This document shows, one piece after another, positions 47,573 through 57,859 of a stretch of 64,000 nt of DNA (positions are counted from its first letter, which is position 1; each line of letters begins with the position of its first letter). Made by a program: the position numbers and the translations under genes. The notes under the pieces are model-generated. The model was not told the DNA's origin. It was given only the letters and a program-made list of their open reading frames with translations, and searched no databases. This DNA is from Aurantimonas endophytica (lineage in GTDB: Bacteria > Pseudomonadota > Alphaproteobacteria > Rhizobiales > Rhizobiaceae): the NCBI RefSeq assembly GCF_014196845.1, contig NZ_JACIEM010000001.1, positions 744,001 to 808,000 on the forward strand, written 5' to 3'.

Positions 47573-48391
47573 TCAGCTCTCGGCTTGAGCTCCGTCGCCA
47601 CCGAGCGCCTCGGCCGCCCGCTTCTTCTCGATCATCCGCGCCACAATGATCGACACCTCGTAGAGAAGGATCGTGGGCAGGGCAAGACCGATCTGGGAGA
47701 CCGGATCGGGTGGCGTCAGGATCGCCGCCGCCACGAAGGCGATGACGATGGCGTATTTCCGCTTCGATGCCAGGCCGTCCGCGCTGGTGAGGCCGGCCCG
47801 CACCAGCAGCGTCGCCACGACGGGAAGCTGGAAGACCAGGCCGAACGCGAAGATCAGCGTCATGATCAGCGACAGATATTCAGAAACCCGCGGCAAGAGC
47901 TGGATCGCCGCCTGGCCACCGGTACCGGTCTGCTCCATCGACAGGAAGAACCACATCACCATCGGGGTGAAGAAATAATAGACCAGCATCGCTCCCATCA
48001 GGAACAGCACCGGTGTCGCGATCAGGAACGGCAGGAAGGCATGGCGTTCGTTGCGGTAGAGCCCGGGCGCCACGAACTTGTAGATCTGGCTGGCGATGAC
48101 GGGAAACGCCAGGAACAGACCGCCGAAGGCGGCGATCTTCACCTGGGTGAAGAAGAATTCCTGGGGCGCCGTGTAGATCAGCTCGACCTGCCGGTCGTCG
48201 ATGCCGGCCCAGACGGTCGCCGTCTGATAGGGCACGACGAGGAAATTGAAGATTTCCTTGGCGAAGAAGAAGCAGCAGATGAAAGCGATCATGAAGCCGC
48301 CGATGCTCCAGATCAGCCGGCGCCGCAACTCCAGCAGATGCTCCATCAACGGCGCTGAGGAGGCCTCGATATCGTCCTTGGGTGCACTCAC
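47573..48391 (-). CDS. tatC: TatC, twin-arginine translocase receptor subunit
   Basis: Six-helix membrane protein that recognises twin-arginine signal peptides; 272 residues. [19 protein letters not shown] near residue 17 carries the conserved N-terminal EL-RxRL motif. [28 protein letters not shown] and [20 protein letters not shown] are family signatures. The C-terminal tail is charged. Its start overlaps the tatB stop by four bases. Confidence 0.96.
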   Translation of the reverse strand: MSAPKDDIEASSAPLMEHLLELRRRLIWSIGGFMIAFICCFFFAKEIFNFLVVPYQTATVWAGIDDRQVELIYTAPQEFFFTQVKIAAFGGLFLAFPVIASQIYKFVAPGLYRNERHAFLPFLIATPVLFLMGAMLVYYFFTPMVMWFFLSMEQTGTGGQAAIQLLPRVSEYLSLIMTLIFAFGLVFQLPVVATLLVRAGLTSADGLASKRKYAIVIAFVAAAILTPPDPVSQIGLALPTILLYEVSIIVARMIEKKRAAEALGGDGAQAES

Positions 48392-48843
48392 GCGGCGTCC
48401 TCGGTCTTGCGGGCCTTGGCCTCGCTCGTCGACGCCGCGCCGGCATCGGTGGTTGCTTCTGACGGCGCGGTAGTTCCGGGGCTTTGCGCTTCGGCCGGTT
48501 CCGCCGGTGCCGTCGATGACGGAACCTTCGGCTCAGGCGCCTTCGTGGCGGCCGTCAGCGAGGAGCGGATCTCGTCGCCGATCGCCTTCATCGGGTTCAT
48601 CGCGGCGCGGACGTCCTTGGTGGGGTCGAACTTCTTGGCGTCCGCCATCGTCTGGCGAACCTCATCGAGTTCGGCCTCACGAAGCGCATCGTCGAACTGC
48701 CGGCGGAAATCCGACGCCATCGAGCGCACCTGCTTCGTGGTGCGCCCAAATGTCCGCAGCATCCGCGGCAGGTCCTTGGGGCCAACGACGACCACAAGGA
48801 CGACCGCGATCACCAGTAGCTCGGTCCAGCCGATATCGAACAT
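48388..48843 (-). CDS. tatB: TatB, twin-arginine translocase subunit
   Basis: A 151-residue protein with an N-terminal helix and the TatB signature MFDIGWTELLVIAVVLVVVVGPKDLPR. An amphipathic region (RTFGRTTKQVRSMASDFRRQ) and a Pro/Ala/Thr-rich tail follow. It forms the receptor with TatC. Seventy-six bases separate it from tatA. Confidence 0.95.
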   Translation of the reverse strand: MFDIGWTELLVIAVVLVVVVGPKDLPRMLRTFGRTTKQVRSMASDFRRQFDDALREAELDEVRQTMADAKKFDPTKDVRAAMNPMKAIGDEIRSSLTAATKAPEPKVPSSTAPAEPAEAQSPGTTAPSEATTDAGAASTSEAKARKTEDAA

Positions 48844-48919
48844 GTCTCTTACTCGAAGGCGACCACGGAGGACGGCTGCGGAGCGGCACGCCCCGCGCCC
48901 TCCGCCGCCGATCGACCAA

Positions 48920-49153
48920 TCAGCTGACTGACTTCTCGGTCTTCACGTCGCGCGCCACGACATCGCCCTCGCGATGGTCGAGGGCCCGGCGTTCCTGGGC
49001 AGCCGCTTCGGTCTCTTCCTCGGACATGCCCTTCTTGAAGCTCTTGATCCCCTTGGCGACGTCGCCCATCAATTCGGGAATCTTGCCCCGGCCGAAGAGA
49101 AGCAGCACGACGGCGAGGACGATGAGCCAGTGCCAGATGCTGAAGCTACCCAT
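48920..49153 (-). CDS. tatA: TatA, twin-arginine translocase pore subunit
   Basis: A 77-residue protein. The short helix [20 protein letters not shown] is followed by the [24 protein letters not shown] amphipathic signature and a charged tail. The start is the ATG of MGSFSIWHW; a TTG two codons earlier is less likely. It begins 45 bases after the ABC ATPase gene. Confidence 0.95.
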   Translation of the reverse strand: MGSFSIWHWLIVLAVVLLLFGRGKIPELMGDVAKGIKSFKKGMSEEETEAAAQERRALDHREGDVVARDVKTEKSVS

Positions 49154-49198
49154 AACCAATTCTCCTATGAGCGCGTGAGCGCGCTCGCTTTCGCCATG

Positions 49199-50323
49199 CT
49201 AACGATCGTCGGCCGACTTTTCAAACACGATAACGTCCTGCGGATCAACGGAAACAACGACATCCCGCTTGTGCGAAGCAACGATACCGGCCCGCATCCT
49301 CGATCGAAGCGGCTTGTCCAGCCCTTCGACCGCTACCGTCATCAGATCGACCCCACCGAGAAAGCGTCTCGCTGTGATACGCCCGAAAACGCCGCTCGGT
49401 CGTTCGTCGAGGCGCAGGCCAGAAAGACGAAGGGCAACCGTCACCCGCGTACCGTCGGATGATGACGAATCTGCGACGGGCCCGAGTGCCGTCACCACCC
49501 GCCCGCCCCGGACCTCGCCCTCGATGACGTTGAGTTCCGAGAAGAAGCCGGCAGCGAAGAGGTTGGTGGGCCGGCTGTAGAGTTCGGCCGCGGTCCCGGT
49601 CTGGACAAGCCGTCCATCCCTGAGCAGCGCGATGCGGTCGCCGAGCCGCATCGCCTCCTCCGCGTCATGGGTGACGATGATCGCCGTCGCACGGCTCTCG
49701 CGCAGGATCTGCAGCGTGTCGGTGCGCACCACGTCCTTGAGCCGGCTGTCGAGCCCGGAGAACGGCTCGTCCATCAACAGGACGGAGGGCCGCGGCGTCA
49801 GCGCCCGCGCGAGCGCCACGCGCTGCTGCTCGCCACCGGAAAGCGTGTGCGGGTATTGGCCCGCGACGCTCGCCAGCCCGACCCGCTCCAGCGCGACCAG
49901 CGCCTCCCTCTTGGCGGCGGCGCCCGGCATGGCGGTCAGCCCGAATCGCACATTGTCGAGGATCGTCATGTGCGGAAACAGCGCGAAATCCTGGAACATC
50001 AGGCCGATGCCGCGTCGCTCCGGGGGCACGAAGACGCTGTCGCCGGCAATCTCTTGGCCGTTGAGCACGAGCCGCCCGGCACTCTGGCGCTCTATTCCCG
50101 CTGCGACGCGCAGCATGGTCGTCTTGCCGGAGCCGGAAGGGCCGAGAAGGCAGAGGACCTCGCCCGGCTCGGCCGTCAGGTCGATGCCGTCGAGGATACG
50201 GACGGAACCGGCGGAGTGAGAGACGTTCTCGAAGCTCAGCCGCGCGGCGAAGCTGACGCCGGCACTGGTGCGCCCGCCGGCGTTCTGGCCGGCCTGGTAT
50301 GAGACGGTGTCGTGGTCCTGCAA
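49199..50323 (-). CDS. ABC transporter ATPase, FbpC/PotA-like, without partner genes here
   Basis: A 374-residue import-type ABC ATPase. Walker A is LLGPSGSGKTTMLRV near residue 56, the Q-loop is GLMFQDFALFPHM, the signature is [15 protein letters not shown], Walker B is VLLMDEPFSGLDSRL, and the H-loop is IIVTHDAEEAMRLGD. The last 120 residues form a TOBE-type regulatory domain. It resembles ferric iron, sulfate or polyamine importer ATPases. No permease or binding protein lies nearby, so the substrate is unknown. It stands between nagZ and tatA, where many rhizobia carry scpA and scpB. Confidence 0.88.
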   Translation of the reverse strand: MQDHDTVSYQAGQNAGGRTSAGVSFAARLSFENVSHSAGSVRILDGIDLTAEPGEVLCLLGPSGSGKTTMLRVAAGIERQSAGRLVLNGQEIAGDSVFVPPERRGIGLMFQDFALFPHMTILDNVRFGLTAMPGAAAKREALVALERVGLASVAGQYPHTLSGGEQQRVALARALTPRPSVLLMDEPFSGLDSRLKDVVRTDTLQILRESRATAIIVTHDAEEAMRLGDRIALLRDGRLVQTGTAAELYSRPTNLFAAGFFSELNVIEGEVRGGRVVTALGPVADSSSSDGTRVTVALRLSGLRLDERPSGVFGRITARRFLGGVDLMTVAVEGLDKPLRSRMRAGIVASHKRDVVVSVDPQDVIVFEKSADDR

Positions 50324-50407
50324 GTCCTGGCCTGCTCGCTAGCTTTCATCAGCGCGCGCGACGCCAACGAGCCTTCGCTATCGCTTCGGGAGCCCGGCGG
50401 CAACATG

Positions 50408-51433
50408 TCAGGCGATGCGGCTCATCAAAGCCTGGTATTCGGCGCGCAGTGCCGCGTCGTCGCTCGCGTCCGTGATGCCACCGGAGATCACGGCCTCGGC
50501 GTCGCGCGCCCGCCGTTGGGCGTCGCCGCTAAGGGGGCCTGCCGCCGCGGCGACGCGGCGCATCTCGTCCATCTCGCCATTGCAATGGAGCAGCACGTCG
50601 CAACCGGCCTCCAGCGCCCTGCGCCCGAGATCGCCAAGGTCGCCGGCCAGCGCTTTCATCGACATGTCGTCCGTCATCAACAATCCGTCAAAACCGATCT
50701 CGCCGCGGATCACCTCCCCGATGACGATGGGAGACAGCGTCGCTGGGGCGCGTGGATCGATGTCGCTGTAGAGGATATGCGCCGTCATGGCCGCCGGCAG
50801 GGAGCGCAGCGCGCGAAACGGCGCGAAGTCCGTGCGTGCGAGCTCGTCCCGCTTGGTGGCAACCACAGGCAGCGCGTGATGGCTGTCGGCGTTGCCGCGA
50901 CCGTGTCCAGGGATGTGCTTCATCACCGGCAGCACGCCGCCGGCCATCAACCCGGCCGCCACGGCCTCGCCCAGGACCGCGACATCCGCCGGCGTTTCCG
51001 CATAGGCGCGGTCGCCGATGACGGAGTTCGCGCCGGGAACCGGCACATCGACGCAGGGTATGCAGTCGGCGTTGATCCCGAACGGCATCAGGTCGCCTGC
51101 TAGTAGCCGACCCTGCAGCCAGGCGGCCCGCTCCCCGGCTTCCGCATCGGTCGCGTAAAGACGGCCGATGTCAGCCGGGGTCGGATAGCTCGGCGCCAGA
51201 GGCGGCTTGAGGCGATTGATGCGCCCGCCCTCCTGGTCGACGAAGATCGGCGTTGAGGCGCGGCCTCCCGCTTCGCGCAGTTCCTCGACGAGGTCCGACA
51301 ACTGGCTGCCGCTGGCGATGTTGCGCCCGAACAGGATGAAGCCGTATGGTCGCTCTCCGGCGAAGAAGGCGCGCTCCTCCGCCGACAGCCGCTGCCCCAG
51401 GGGCGCGGCGATCCACGCCTTCGATCCGCTCAT
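50408..51433 (-). CDS. nagZ: NagZ, beta-N-acetylhexosaminidase (GH3)
   Basis: Removes N-acetylglucosamine from muropeptides in cell-wall recycling; 341 residues from MSGSKAWIAAPLGQRL. FVDQEGGRINRLKPP near residue 76 and the catalytic loop VMKHIPGHGRGNADSHHALP near residue 155 are clear, and LLMTDDMSMKAL carries the nucleophile aspartate. The frame is open for another 56 codons upstream and encodes a signal-like segment with three arginines (VRRRQLLRLALGAATLGLLG) from an ATG inside the preceding gene. I prefer the shorter, cytoplasmic form because family members start there. Confidence 0.94.
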   Translation of the reverse strand: MSGSKAWIAAPLGQRLSAEERAFFAGERPYGFILFGRNIASGSQLSDLVEELREAGGRASTPIFVDQEGGRINRLKPPLAPSYPTPADIGRLYATDAEAGERAAWLQGRLLAGDLMPFGINADCIPCVDVPVPGANSVIGDRAYAETPADVAVLGEAVAAGLMAGGVLPVMKHIPGHGRGNADSHHALPVVATKRDELARTDFAPFRALRSLPAAMTAHILYSDIDPRAPATLSPIVIGEVIRGEIGFDGLLMTDDMSMKALAGDLGDLGRRALEAGCDVLLHCNGEMDEMRRVAAAAGPLSGDAQRRARDAEAVISGGITDASDDAALRAEYQALMSRIA

Positions 51434-51552
51434 GCTGCACTCCGGTGACGTGGCCGGCCCGCCGCAATAACGGCTGGTCGGCCCGCCCGATGATGATGTG
51501 GGAGAATAGGCCGGCCCCGAGGACCGGCCGAGAAGGCCGAGCGTCGCCGCGC

Positions 51553-53448
51553 CTAGCGCGAGACGAAGCAGCTGCCGCCGGCGGACTTCAACCGTTGGCA
51601 TAGATCGTTGGCCTCGCTCTTCGAGCCGGTGGCGACGCGGACGCGGTGGTAGGTGCCCTTGCCCGGAATATCGGCGGACTGGATCACCAGGCTGCGACCG
51701 CCGATCACCTCCGAGAAGCGCTGGCCAAGCGTTCGCGACGAGTCCTCGGCGGCTTCGCGCGAAGGCTGCGAGGAGATCTGCACGTAGTAGCCACCCTCGA
51801 CAGCGGGAGGAGTCGCCGCCGGAAGAGCTGCGACTTCCGTCGCCGCCGGCTCCGGCTCGGGTGCTACGGCAACAGGCGGCGTGGCCGGAGCCTCCTGCGT
51901 CAGGACGGGGTCCGGCTGCGGCTCCGCGGGTGTCACGGCGGCAACGCGCATTGCTGCGGCCGCCTCGGTGCCCGGCTTCATGGACGGCATCGGAACGCCG
52001 GACGCGGAATCGCTCTCGGCCGACGCGCTCTGCTCCTGCGACGGTGTCGTTCCGGTCGCGAGCGAATCCAGCGGCCGTGAGGCCGCATCGATCAGCGCCG
52101 GGTTTTGAGCGCGCAATTCCTGCAGCGACGTGGACGGCACCTGCTCGGATGCGACAAGCGTACCGTCCGGGTTGACCGTCAACGTGCGGACGCGGCGCGG
52201 CGTGAGGACGGCGATCGGTGAATCGTCGCCGCCGGCATCGGCCACGCGGACCGGCTCAGCCGCCAGGGCGGTGCCGATCGGATTGAGATCGACACCGGGC
52301 AGATCCGAGAAGGCCGGCTCGGGTTCGGGCTGCGGCAGCTCCGCCGGCTCCTCGGCGGCCGTCAGCAGCGTCTGCTGCGACGGCTCGATGGCGGCGCTGG
52401 CGCTCTGGACGCGCTCGTAGACGGCCTTGTTCTGATTGGGGATGGCGCGCCCGCCCGGATCCTTCGGTGCCACCTTCACCGGCTCGGAATCGGCCTGAAC
52501 GATCAGCGGAGCGTCGTAGACCTTTCCACCGTTTCCGGTGAGCATGTATGCGCCGGCCCCGCCGATCAGCGCGATGACGAGCAGGCTGGCGCCGACGCTC
52601 ATCATCCGTCGTGAAATCGGCAGCTGCCGTGTCGACGCCGACGCTACCGTGCTCGCGGCAGCGAGACCGGCCCGCCTGCCGGACACTGCCTGCCGGCGCG
52701 CGGCATGCGCGGTCTGGCGCGCTTCCGGCGCCGACGGCGAGAGATCATCATGTTCGGGTGCCGGCTCATTCCGTGCAGCCGTATCATCCCCGGCGAAGGC
52801 GTGGTTGCGTCCCTCGGACGGAGCTGCCTGCAACGGCTTCTGCATCGCAGCGAGCTCGCTGGCGATCAGCGCATCGAAATCGTCGAAGAGCTGCGCCGTC
52901 GGCTCGGCGACGCTGGCGTCCTGCGTCCTCGCCGGCGCAAAGGCTTCGCTCACCTGGAATTTGGCGTCGCGCGGGTTGGCCGGCGCCGAAAGCCCACGGA
53001 AAGCGGCCTCGAGAACCGGATCTGAAACGGAATCGTCAGCTGTTGCCGGCGAGGCCGACGATACCGGCGCAGACTTCGAAGCCGTCGGAGCGGGCGCACG
53101 CGGCGCCGGCGAAATCCAGTTGGAATAGGAAGCGGCAGCCTTCGGGAGCGGGCTCGCTATAGCGGCCACAGGCACGGCGCCCATCACCGTGTCGGACGTT
53201 TCCCGCGCGAGTTCTTCGTCGAGGGCGCCGGCGAAAGCGTCCATGTCGAGATCGAAATCGGCATCCGCGCCGGTATCAGAAGGAAGATCGAACTGCCAGG
53301 TCTCGACGGGCTCGGGCTTCATGGCTGAGGAGCGCTGTGCCTCAGGCGCATCGATCAGTCTGGCGAGTTCTGCGAAAGGATCGTCATCGAACGGATCGGC
53401 CTGCCTGCCGACTCCGCGATCGCCGTCCGTCAAGTCCCCCATCGACAT
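51553..53448 (-). CDS. Large SPOR-domain cell envelope protein
   Basis: A 631-residue single-pass membrane protein. Residues 1-280 are a long cytoplasmic, mostly disordered region with acidic patches (DPFDDDPFAELARLID). A transmembrane helix lies near 282-304 (MMSVGASLLVIALIGGAGAY). A Pro/Ala/Glu-rich periplasmic linker follows, and a SPOR domain fills the last 80 residues (GGYYVQISSQPSREAAEDSS, GKGTYHRVRVATGSKSEAND). SPOR domains bind denuded peptidoglycan at the septum. The order argS, SPOR protein, nagZ is conserved in rhizobia. The start is MSMGDLTDGDRG after a GGGGA site. Confidence 0.93.
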   Translation of the reverse strand: MSMGDLTDGDRGVGRQADPFDDDPFAELARLIDAPEAQRSSAMKPEPVETWQFDLPSDTGADADFDLDMDAFAGALDEELARETSDTVMGAVPVAAIASPLPKAAASYSNWISPAPRAPAPTASKSAPVSSASPATADDSVSDPVLEAAFRGLSAPANPRDAKFQVSEAFAPARTQDASVAEPTAQLFDDFDALIASELAAMQKPLQAAPSEGRNHAFAGDDTAARNEPAPEHDDLSPSAPEARQTAHAARRQAVSGRRAGLAAASTVASASTRQLPISRRMMSVGASLLVIALIGGAGAYMLTGNGGKVYDAPLIVQADSEPVKVAPKDPGGRAIPNQNKAVYERVQSASAAIEPSQQTLLTAAEEPAELPQPEPEPAFSDLPGVDLNPIGTALAAEPVRVADAGGDDSPIAVLTPRRVRTLTVNPDGTLVASEQVPSTSLQELRAQNPALIDAASRPLDSLATGTTPSQEQSASAESDSASGVPMPSMKPGTEAAAAMRVAAVTPAEPQPDPVLTQEAPATPPVAVAPEPEPAATEVAALPAATPPAVEGGYYVQISSQPSREAAEDSSRTLGQRFSEVIGGRSLVIQSADIPGKGTYHRVRVATGSKSEANDLCQRLKSAGGSCFVSR

Positions 53449-53533
53449 CGTCCCCGCCTGTTCCCCTCGCGCCGGAGGCCTAAGGCCACCGTCTTCCAGC
53501 GCTATGAGAGGAAGTTGACCAAAGCGTGATGGC

Positions 53534-55279
53534 TCATCGCATTTCTTCCGGAGCGTCGGCGCCGACGAGGCCGAGTCCTGATTTGATGACGATGGCAACT
53601 GCCCGAACCAGGGCCAGTCTAGCCTCAGTCACTTTGGGCTCATCAGGGTTAACAAACCGTAAGTGCGGCAAGTCCTTGCCGCGATTGTACTGGGCGTGGA
53701 ACGTCGCTGCGACGTCGTAGAGGTAGAAGGCCAGCCGATGCGGCTCCTTGGCCTCGGCGGCCGACGCGATCAACCGCGGGAACTCGGCGAGCTTGCGGAT
53801 CAGCCCGAGTTCGCCCTCGTCCGTCAGGCAGGCGAGATCCATGTCGCCGGGCCGGGTGAAGTCGGGCGCGGCAATGCCGGTCTCGGCCGCCTGGCGGAAG
53901 ATCGCGGCGGCGCGGGCATGGGCGTACTGCACGTAGAAGACCGGATTGTCCTTCGACTGCTCGGTTACCTTCTCGAAATCGAAGTCGAGCGGCGCGTCGC
54001 TCTTGCGATAGAGCATCATGAAGCGGACGGGGTCGCGGCCGACTTCCTCGACCACGTCGGCGAGCGTCACGAAGCTGCCCGAGCGCTTCGACATGGTGAC
54101 GGGCTCGCCGTTGCGGAACAGCTTCACCAGCTGGCAGAGCACCACGTCGACATGCGCCGTCTCACCGGCCACGGCACGCGCCACGGCTTCCAGCCGCTTG
54201 ACGTAGCCGCCGTGGTCGGCGCCGAGCACATAGACCATCTCCTCGAAGCCGCGCCGGTACTTGTCACGGAAGTAAGCGACGTCGGCGGCAAAATAGGTGT
54301 AGGCGCCGTCCGACTTCACCAGCGGCCGGTCCTGGTCGTCGCCGACCTCGGTCGAGCGCAGCAGCGTCTGCTCGCGATCCTCCCATTCCTCCGGAACCTG
54401 GCCCTTCGGCGGCGGCAGCGCGCCTTGGTAGATGAAGCCCTTGGCGCGCAGATCCTCGATCGCGGCGGCGATCAGGCCGTCGTCGTGCAGCTTGCGCTCG
54501 GAGAAGAAGACGGCGTGCTCGACGCCGAGCAGCTTCAGGTCGGCGCGGATCATCGCCATCATGGCCGTGATCGCCCGCTCGCGAACCAGCGGCAGCCATT
54601 CGGCCTCGTCCATCGCGGCCAGCCGGTCGCCGTATTCGGCCGCCAGCGCCTCGCCCACCGGCTTGAGATAGTCGCCGGGATAGAGCCCGGCCGGAATGTC
54701 GCCGATCGTCTCGCCCCGCGCCTCGCGGTAGCGCAGGAAGACGGAGCGGGCGAGGACGTTCACCTGCTCGCCTGCGTCGTTGATGTAGTACTCGCTGGTG
54801 ACGTCGGCGCCGTCGAAGGCGAGGATGTTGGCGATGGCGTCGCCGACCACGGCGCCCCGCGTATGGCCGACATGCATAGGGCCGGTCGGATTGGCCGAGA
54901 CATATTCGACGTTCACCTTGCGGCCGGTCGGCCTGCCGCGCCCGTAATCGGTGCCCGCCGTCAGGATGTCGGCGAGATGGCTTGTCCAGAAGGCGGGCTT
55001 CAGCCGCAGATTGATGAAGCCGGGACCGGCGACCTCGGCCGTCTCGACGTCCGGGTCGCGGGCGAGGCGCGCGGCAATCTTGGTCGCGAGTTCGCGCGGC
55101 TTCGCCCCGAGCGGCTTGGCGAGCACCATCGCGGCGTTGGTCGCCAGGTCCCCATGGGTCGCGTCCCGCGGCGGCTCCACGGTCACGCGGGAGAGGTCCT
55201 GCGCGGGCATTTCGCCTTGCGTCAGAACGGCTTCCACCGCGACTCTCACCCGGTTTTCGAAATCGGCGAAGATGTTCAT
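53534..55279 (-). CDS. argS: Arginyl-tRNA synthetase
   Basis: Class I synthetase for tRNA-Arg, 581 residues. The HIGH motif reads HVGH in [20 protein letters not shown] near residue 120. The KMSKS-type loop reads [11 protein letters not shown]. The ArgS N-terminal add-on domain and the C-terminal DALR anticodon domain (ending PEEMR) are present. The start is [14 protein letters not shown]; upstream in-frame starts give unconserved sequence. The gap to dgt is 106 bases. Confidence 0.97.
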   Translation of the reverse strand: MNIFADFENRVRVAVEAVLTQGEMPAQDLSRVTVEPPRDATHGDLATNAAMVLAKPLGAKPRELATKIAARLARDPDVETAEVAGPGFINLRLKPAFWTSHLADILTAGTDYGRGRPTGRKVNVEYVSANPTGPMHVGHTRGAVVGDAIANILAFDGADVTSEYYINDAGEQVNVLARSVFLRYREARGETIGDIPAGLYPGDYLKPVGEALAAEYGDRLAAMDEAEWLPLVRERAITAMMAMIRADLKLLGVEHAVFFSERKLHDDGLIAAAIEDLRAKGFIYQGALPPPKGQVPEEWEDREQTLLRSTEVGDDQDRPLVKSDGAYTYFAADVAYFRDKYRRGFEEMVYVLGADHGGYVKRLEAVARAVAGETAHVDVVLCQLVKLFRNGEPVTMSKRSGSFVTLADVVEEVGRDPVRFMMLYRKSDAPLDFDFEKVTEQSKDNPVFYVQYAHARAAAIFRQAAETGIAAPDFTRPGDMDLACLTDEGELGLIRKLAEFPRLIASAAEAKEPHRLAFYLYDVAATFHAQYNRGKDLPHLRFVNPDEPKVTEARLALVRAVAIVIKSGLGLVGADAPEEMR

Positions 55280-55385
55280 CTGCGTGCCTTGCATCTTTCC
55301 GGGAGCGTCCGGGTTGGCCCGCTCACATAGGAACGATCGCGAGATCGCCTGCCTGTGCCGACCGGGCTGAAGGAAGACTGGCCGG

Positions 55386-56600
55386 CTAGCGCAAACGCGG
55401 CGTTGCGTCAAACAGCCTTGCATGCTCGGCCAGGGCGTAGGTGTCGGTCATCCCCGCCAGATAGTCTGCCACCCGTCGCGCCAGACGATCGTCGCCCAGC
55501 CGGTCGGAGGCGACGCTCCAGGCCCCGGGCATCAGGTCCGGGCGCTCGATCAGCCGGTCGAAGAGGTTCTCGACGATCCCCTCGGCGGTTCGCATGACGC
55601 GCATCACGTCGTCGTGGCGGTAGACCCGTTCGAAAAGGAAGCTGCGCGTCTGGTCGACCGCCGCACGCATCGGCGCCGAGAAGGCGACGAGCGTCAGGTC
55701 CGCCCCGCGCACCGCCGCCGCGTCGACGGGCGCCAGCGCACCAATCCCGGCGACAGTCGTCTCGATGACATCCTCGACCATCCGGGTGATGTGCCGCCGC
55801 ATGATCTCGTGCGCCGTGCGCGCAGGGTCGAGGTTCGGATAGGCCGCGCGGACCTCCGTCAGAATCGCCCCCGCCAGGTCGAGCCCGGCAAGGTCGTCGA
55901 GACCGATCATCCCTGCCCGCAGGCCGTCGTCGAGATCGTGGGTGTTGTAGGCGATGTCGTCGGAGATGGCCGCGGCCTGCGCCTCGAGACTGGCGAAACT
56001 GCCTAAGTCGAGCGGGAACAGCTGGTCAAAATCCGCGATGGGCCGTGGCACCGGGCACCCGCTTGTCGAATATGGCCCGATCAGCGGGCCGTTGTGCTTG
56101 ACGAGGCCCTCCAGCGTTTCCCATGCGAGGTTCAGGCCGTCGAACTCGGCATAGTGGCGCTCCAGTGCAGTAACGATCCGCAGCGACTGGGCATTGTGGT
56201 CGAAGCCGCCATACGGGCGCATCCGACGATCAAGCGCACGCTCCCCGGCGTGTCCGAACGGCGTGTGGCCGAAATCGTGGACGAGCGCGATGGCCTCGGT
56301 GAGGTCCTCGTCGAGGCGCAGCGCCCGGGCAAACGCACGGGCAATCTGCGAGACCTCGATCGTATGGGTGAGCCGCGTGCGGAAATGGTCGCCTTCCGTC
56401 GCCACGAAAACCTGCGTCTTGTGCTTCAACCGGCGGAAGGCGGTGGCGTGGACGATGCGGTCGCGGTCGCGCTGGAAGGGCGTGCGCGTCGGGCTCGCCG
56501 TTTCGGCGAACAGCCGGCCCCGCGACTCCTCCGGCTGTACGGCATAGGCGGCGCGCGCCAGCCCGCCCATTCCGATCTGTGCGATCGTGTTCACTTGCAT
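55386..56600 (-). CDS. dgt: Deoxyguanosinetriphosphate triphosphohydrolase-like protein (HD domain)
   Basis: Hydrolyses dNTPs to nucleoside and triphosphate; 404 residues. The HD metal site can be followed: [15 protein letters not shown] near residue 51, [15 protein letters not shown] (first His), [16 protein letters not shown] (His-Asp pair) and [12 protein letters not shown]. The start [20 protein letters not shown] agrees with rhizobial homologues. It is divergent from erpA, with 106 bases between. Confidence 0.95.
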   Translation of the reverse strand: MQVNTIAQIGMGGLARAAYAVQPEESRGRLFAETASPTRTPFQRDRDRIVHATAFRRLKHKTQVFVATEGDHFRTRLTHTIEVSQIARAFARALRLDEDLTEAIALVHDFGHTPFGHAGERALDRRMRPYGGFDHNAQSLRIVTALERHYAEFDGLNLAWETLEGLVKHNGPLIGPYSTSGCPVPRPIADFDQLFPLDLGSFASLEAQAAAISDDIAYNTHDLDDGLRAGMIGLDDLAGLDLAGAILTEVRAAYPNLDPARTAHEIMRRHITRMVEDVIETTVAGIGALAPVDAAAVRGADLTLVAFSAPMRAAVDQTRSFLFERVYRHDDVMRVMRTAEGIVENLFDRLIERPDLMPGAWSVASDRLGDDRLARRVADYLAGMTDTYALAEHARLFDATPRLR

Positions 56601-56706
56601 GGGAAACGATGTGTCCCGATTGACCGGCCTCTCCCCGGTCCATACTTAGGGAAGAGCCCGCGAACAAGGAGCGGCGCCGGCGCAGGCCGACGCGCCGATT
56701 TACCAG

Positions 56707-57048
56707 ATGAGCGACACCGCTACCCTGCCCGTCACGATTTCCGACAACGCCGCCCGGCGCATCGCCACGATTCTCGCACGCAGTCAGGATGCCGACTCGC
56801 TGCGGATATCGGTCGAGGGAGGCGGATGTTCCGGCTTCTCGTACAAATACGACCTGACGCACGAGCGCGAGGAGGACGATCTCGTGCTGGAGCGCGACGG
56901 CGCGCGGGTACTGATCGATCAGGTCTCGCTGGCCTATCTCGAAGGCTCGGTGGTCGATTTCGTCGACGACCTGATGGGGCAGTCCTTCCAGATCCGCAAC
57001 CCCAACGCGGTCGCTGCCTGCGGCTGCGGCACCAGTTTCTCGGTCTGA
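56707..57048 (+). CDS. erpA: A-type iron-sulfur carrier, ErpA-like
   Basis: Carries and inserts Fe-S clusters into apoproteins; 113 residues. The three ligand cysteines are present in GGGCSGFSYKYDL near residue 42 and ACGCGTSFSV at the C-terminus. The divergent dgt and the adjacent xth gene reproduce an order seen in rhizobia. Complex I needs many Fe-S clusters, but no special link is shown by position. It could equally be named IscA. Confidence 0.92.
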   Translation: MSDTATLPVTISDNAARRIATILARSQDADSLRISVEGGGCSGFSYKYDLTHEREEDDLVLERDGARVLIDQVSLAYLEGSVVDFVDDLMGQSFQIRNPNAVAACGCGTSFSV

Positions 57049-57055
57049 CCCACAC

Positions 57056-57835
57056 GTGATCATCGCTACCTGGAACATCAACGGCGTCAAGGCGCGCATC
57101 GAGGGCCTGACCGCCTGGCTCTCTGCGCGCTCGCCCGACATCGCGTGCCTGCAGGAGATCAAGAGCGTCGACGAGACTTTCCCGCGCGAGCCGATCGAGG
57201 CCCTCGGCTATCATGTCGAGACGCACGGCCAGAAGGGCTTCAACGGCGTCGCGCTGCTTTCGAAGCAAAAGCCGCTGTCGATCGAGCCGCGCCTGCCCGG
57301 CGACACGGCGGACGAGCATTCGCGGTTCATCGAAGGGGTCTGGGACTTCAACGGACAGCCACTGCGCGTCGCGTCGCTGTATCTGCCGAACGGCAATCCG
57401 ATCGGCACGGAGAAGTTCACCTACAAGCTCGCCTGGATGGACCGCCTCGTCGCCCACGCGAAAGAGACGATGGCGCGCGAGGAGATGCTCGTCCTCGCTG
57501 GCGACTACAACGTCATCCCCGAGCCGGCGGACGCCGCAAATCCGGCGGTCTGGCGCGACGACGCGCTGTTCCAGCCGGAGACCCGCGCCGCCTATCGGCG
57601 GCTGCTCAATCTCGGCCTTGCGGACGGGTTGCGGGCGACAACCGACGCGGCCGGGACTTATACGTTCTGGGATTACCAGGCCGGTGCCTGGCAGAAGAAC
57701 AACGGCATCCGCATCGACCATCTGCTGCTGTCGCCGGAAGCGCAGGGACGGCTCGTATCCGCTGGGATCGACAGCCATGTGCGCGGCTGGGAAAAGCCGT
57801 CCGACCATGTGCCGGTGCTGATCGAACTTGCCTGA
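57056..57835 (+). CDS. xthA: Exodeoxyribonuclease III
   Basis: AP endonuclease and 3' exonuclease of base excision repair, 259 residues. IATWNINGVKARIEGL at the N-terminus, CLQEIKSVDETFP with the metal glutamate, LAGDYNVIPEPADA and the C-terminal GIRIDHLLLSPEA and SDHVPVLIEL catalytic motifs are complete. The start is a GTG seven bases after the erpA stop. There is no ATG nearby in frame that would keep the first strand. Confidence 0.95.
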   Translation: MIIATWNINGVKARIEGLTAWLSARSPDIACLQEIKSVDETFPREPIEALGYHVETHGQKGFNGVALLSKQKPLSIEPRLPGDTADEHSRFIEGVWDFNGQPLRVASLYLPNGNPIGTEKFTYKLAWMDRLVAHAKETMAREEMLVLAGDYNVIPEPADAANPAVWRDDALFQPETRAAYRRLLNLGLADGLRATTDAAGTYTFWDYQAGAWQKNNGIRIDHLLLSPEAQGRLVSAGIDSHVRGWEKPSDHVPVLIELA

Positions 57836-57859
57836 TCGCCGAACGCCGGGCGGCTGCGG

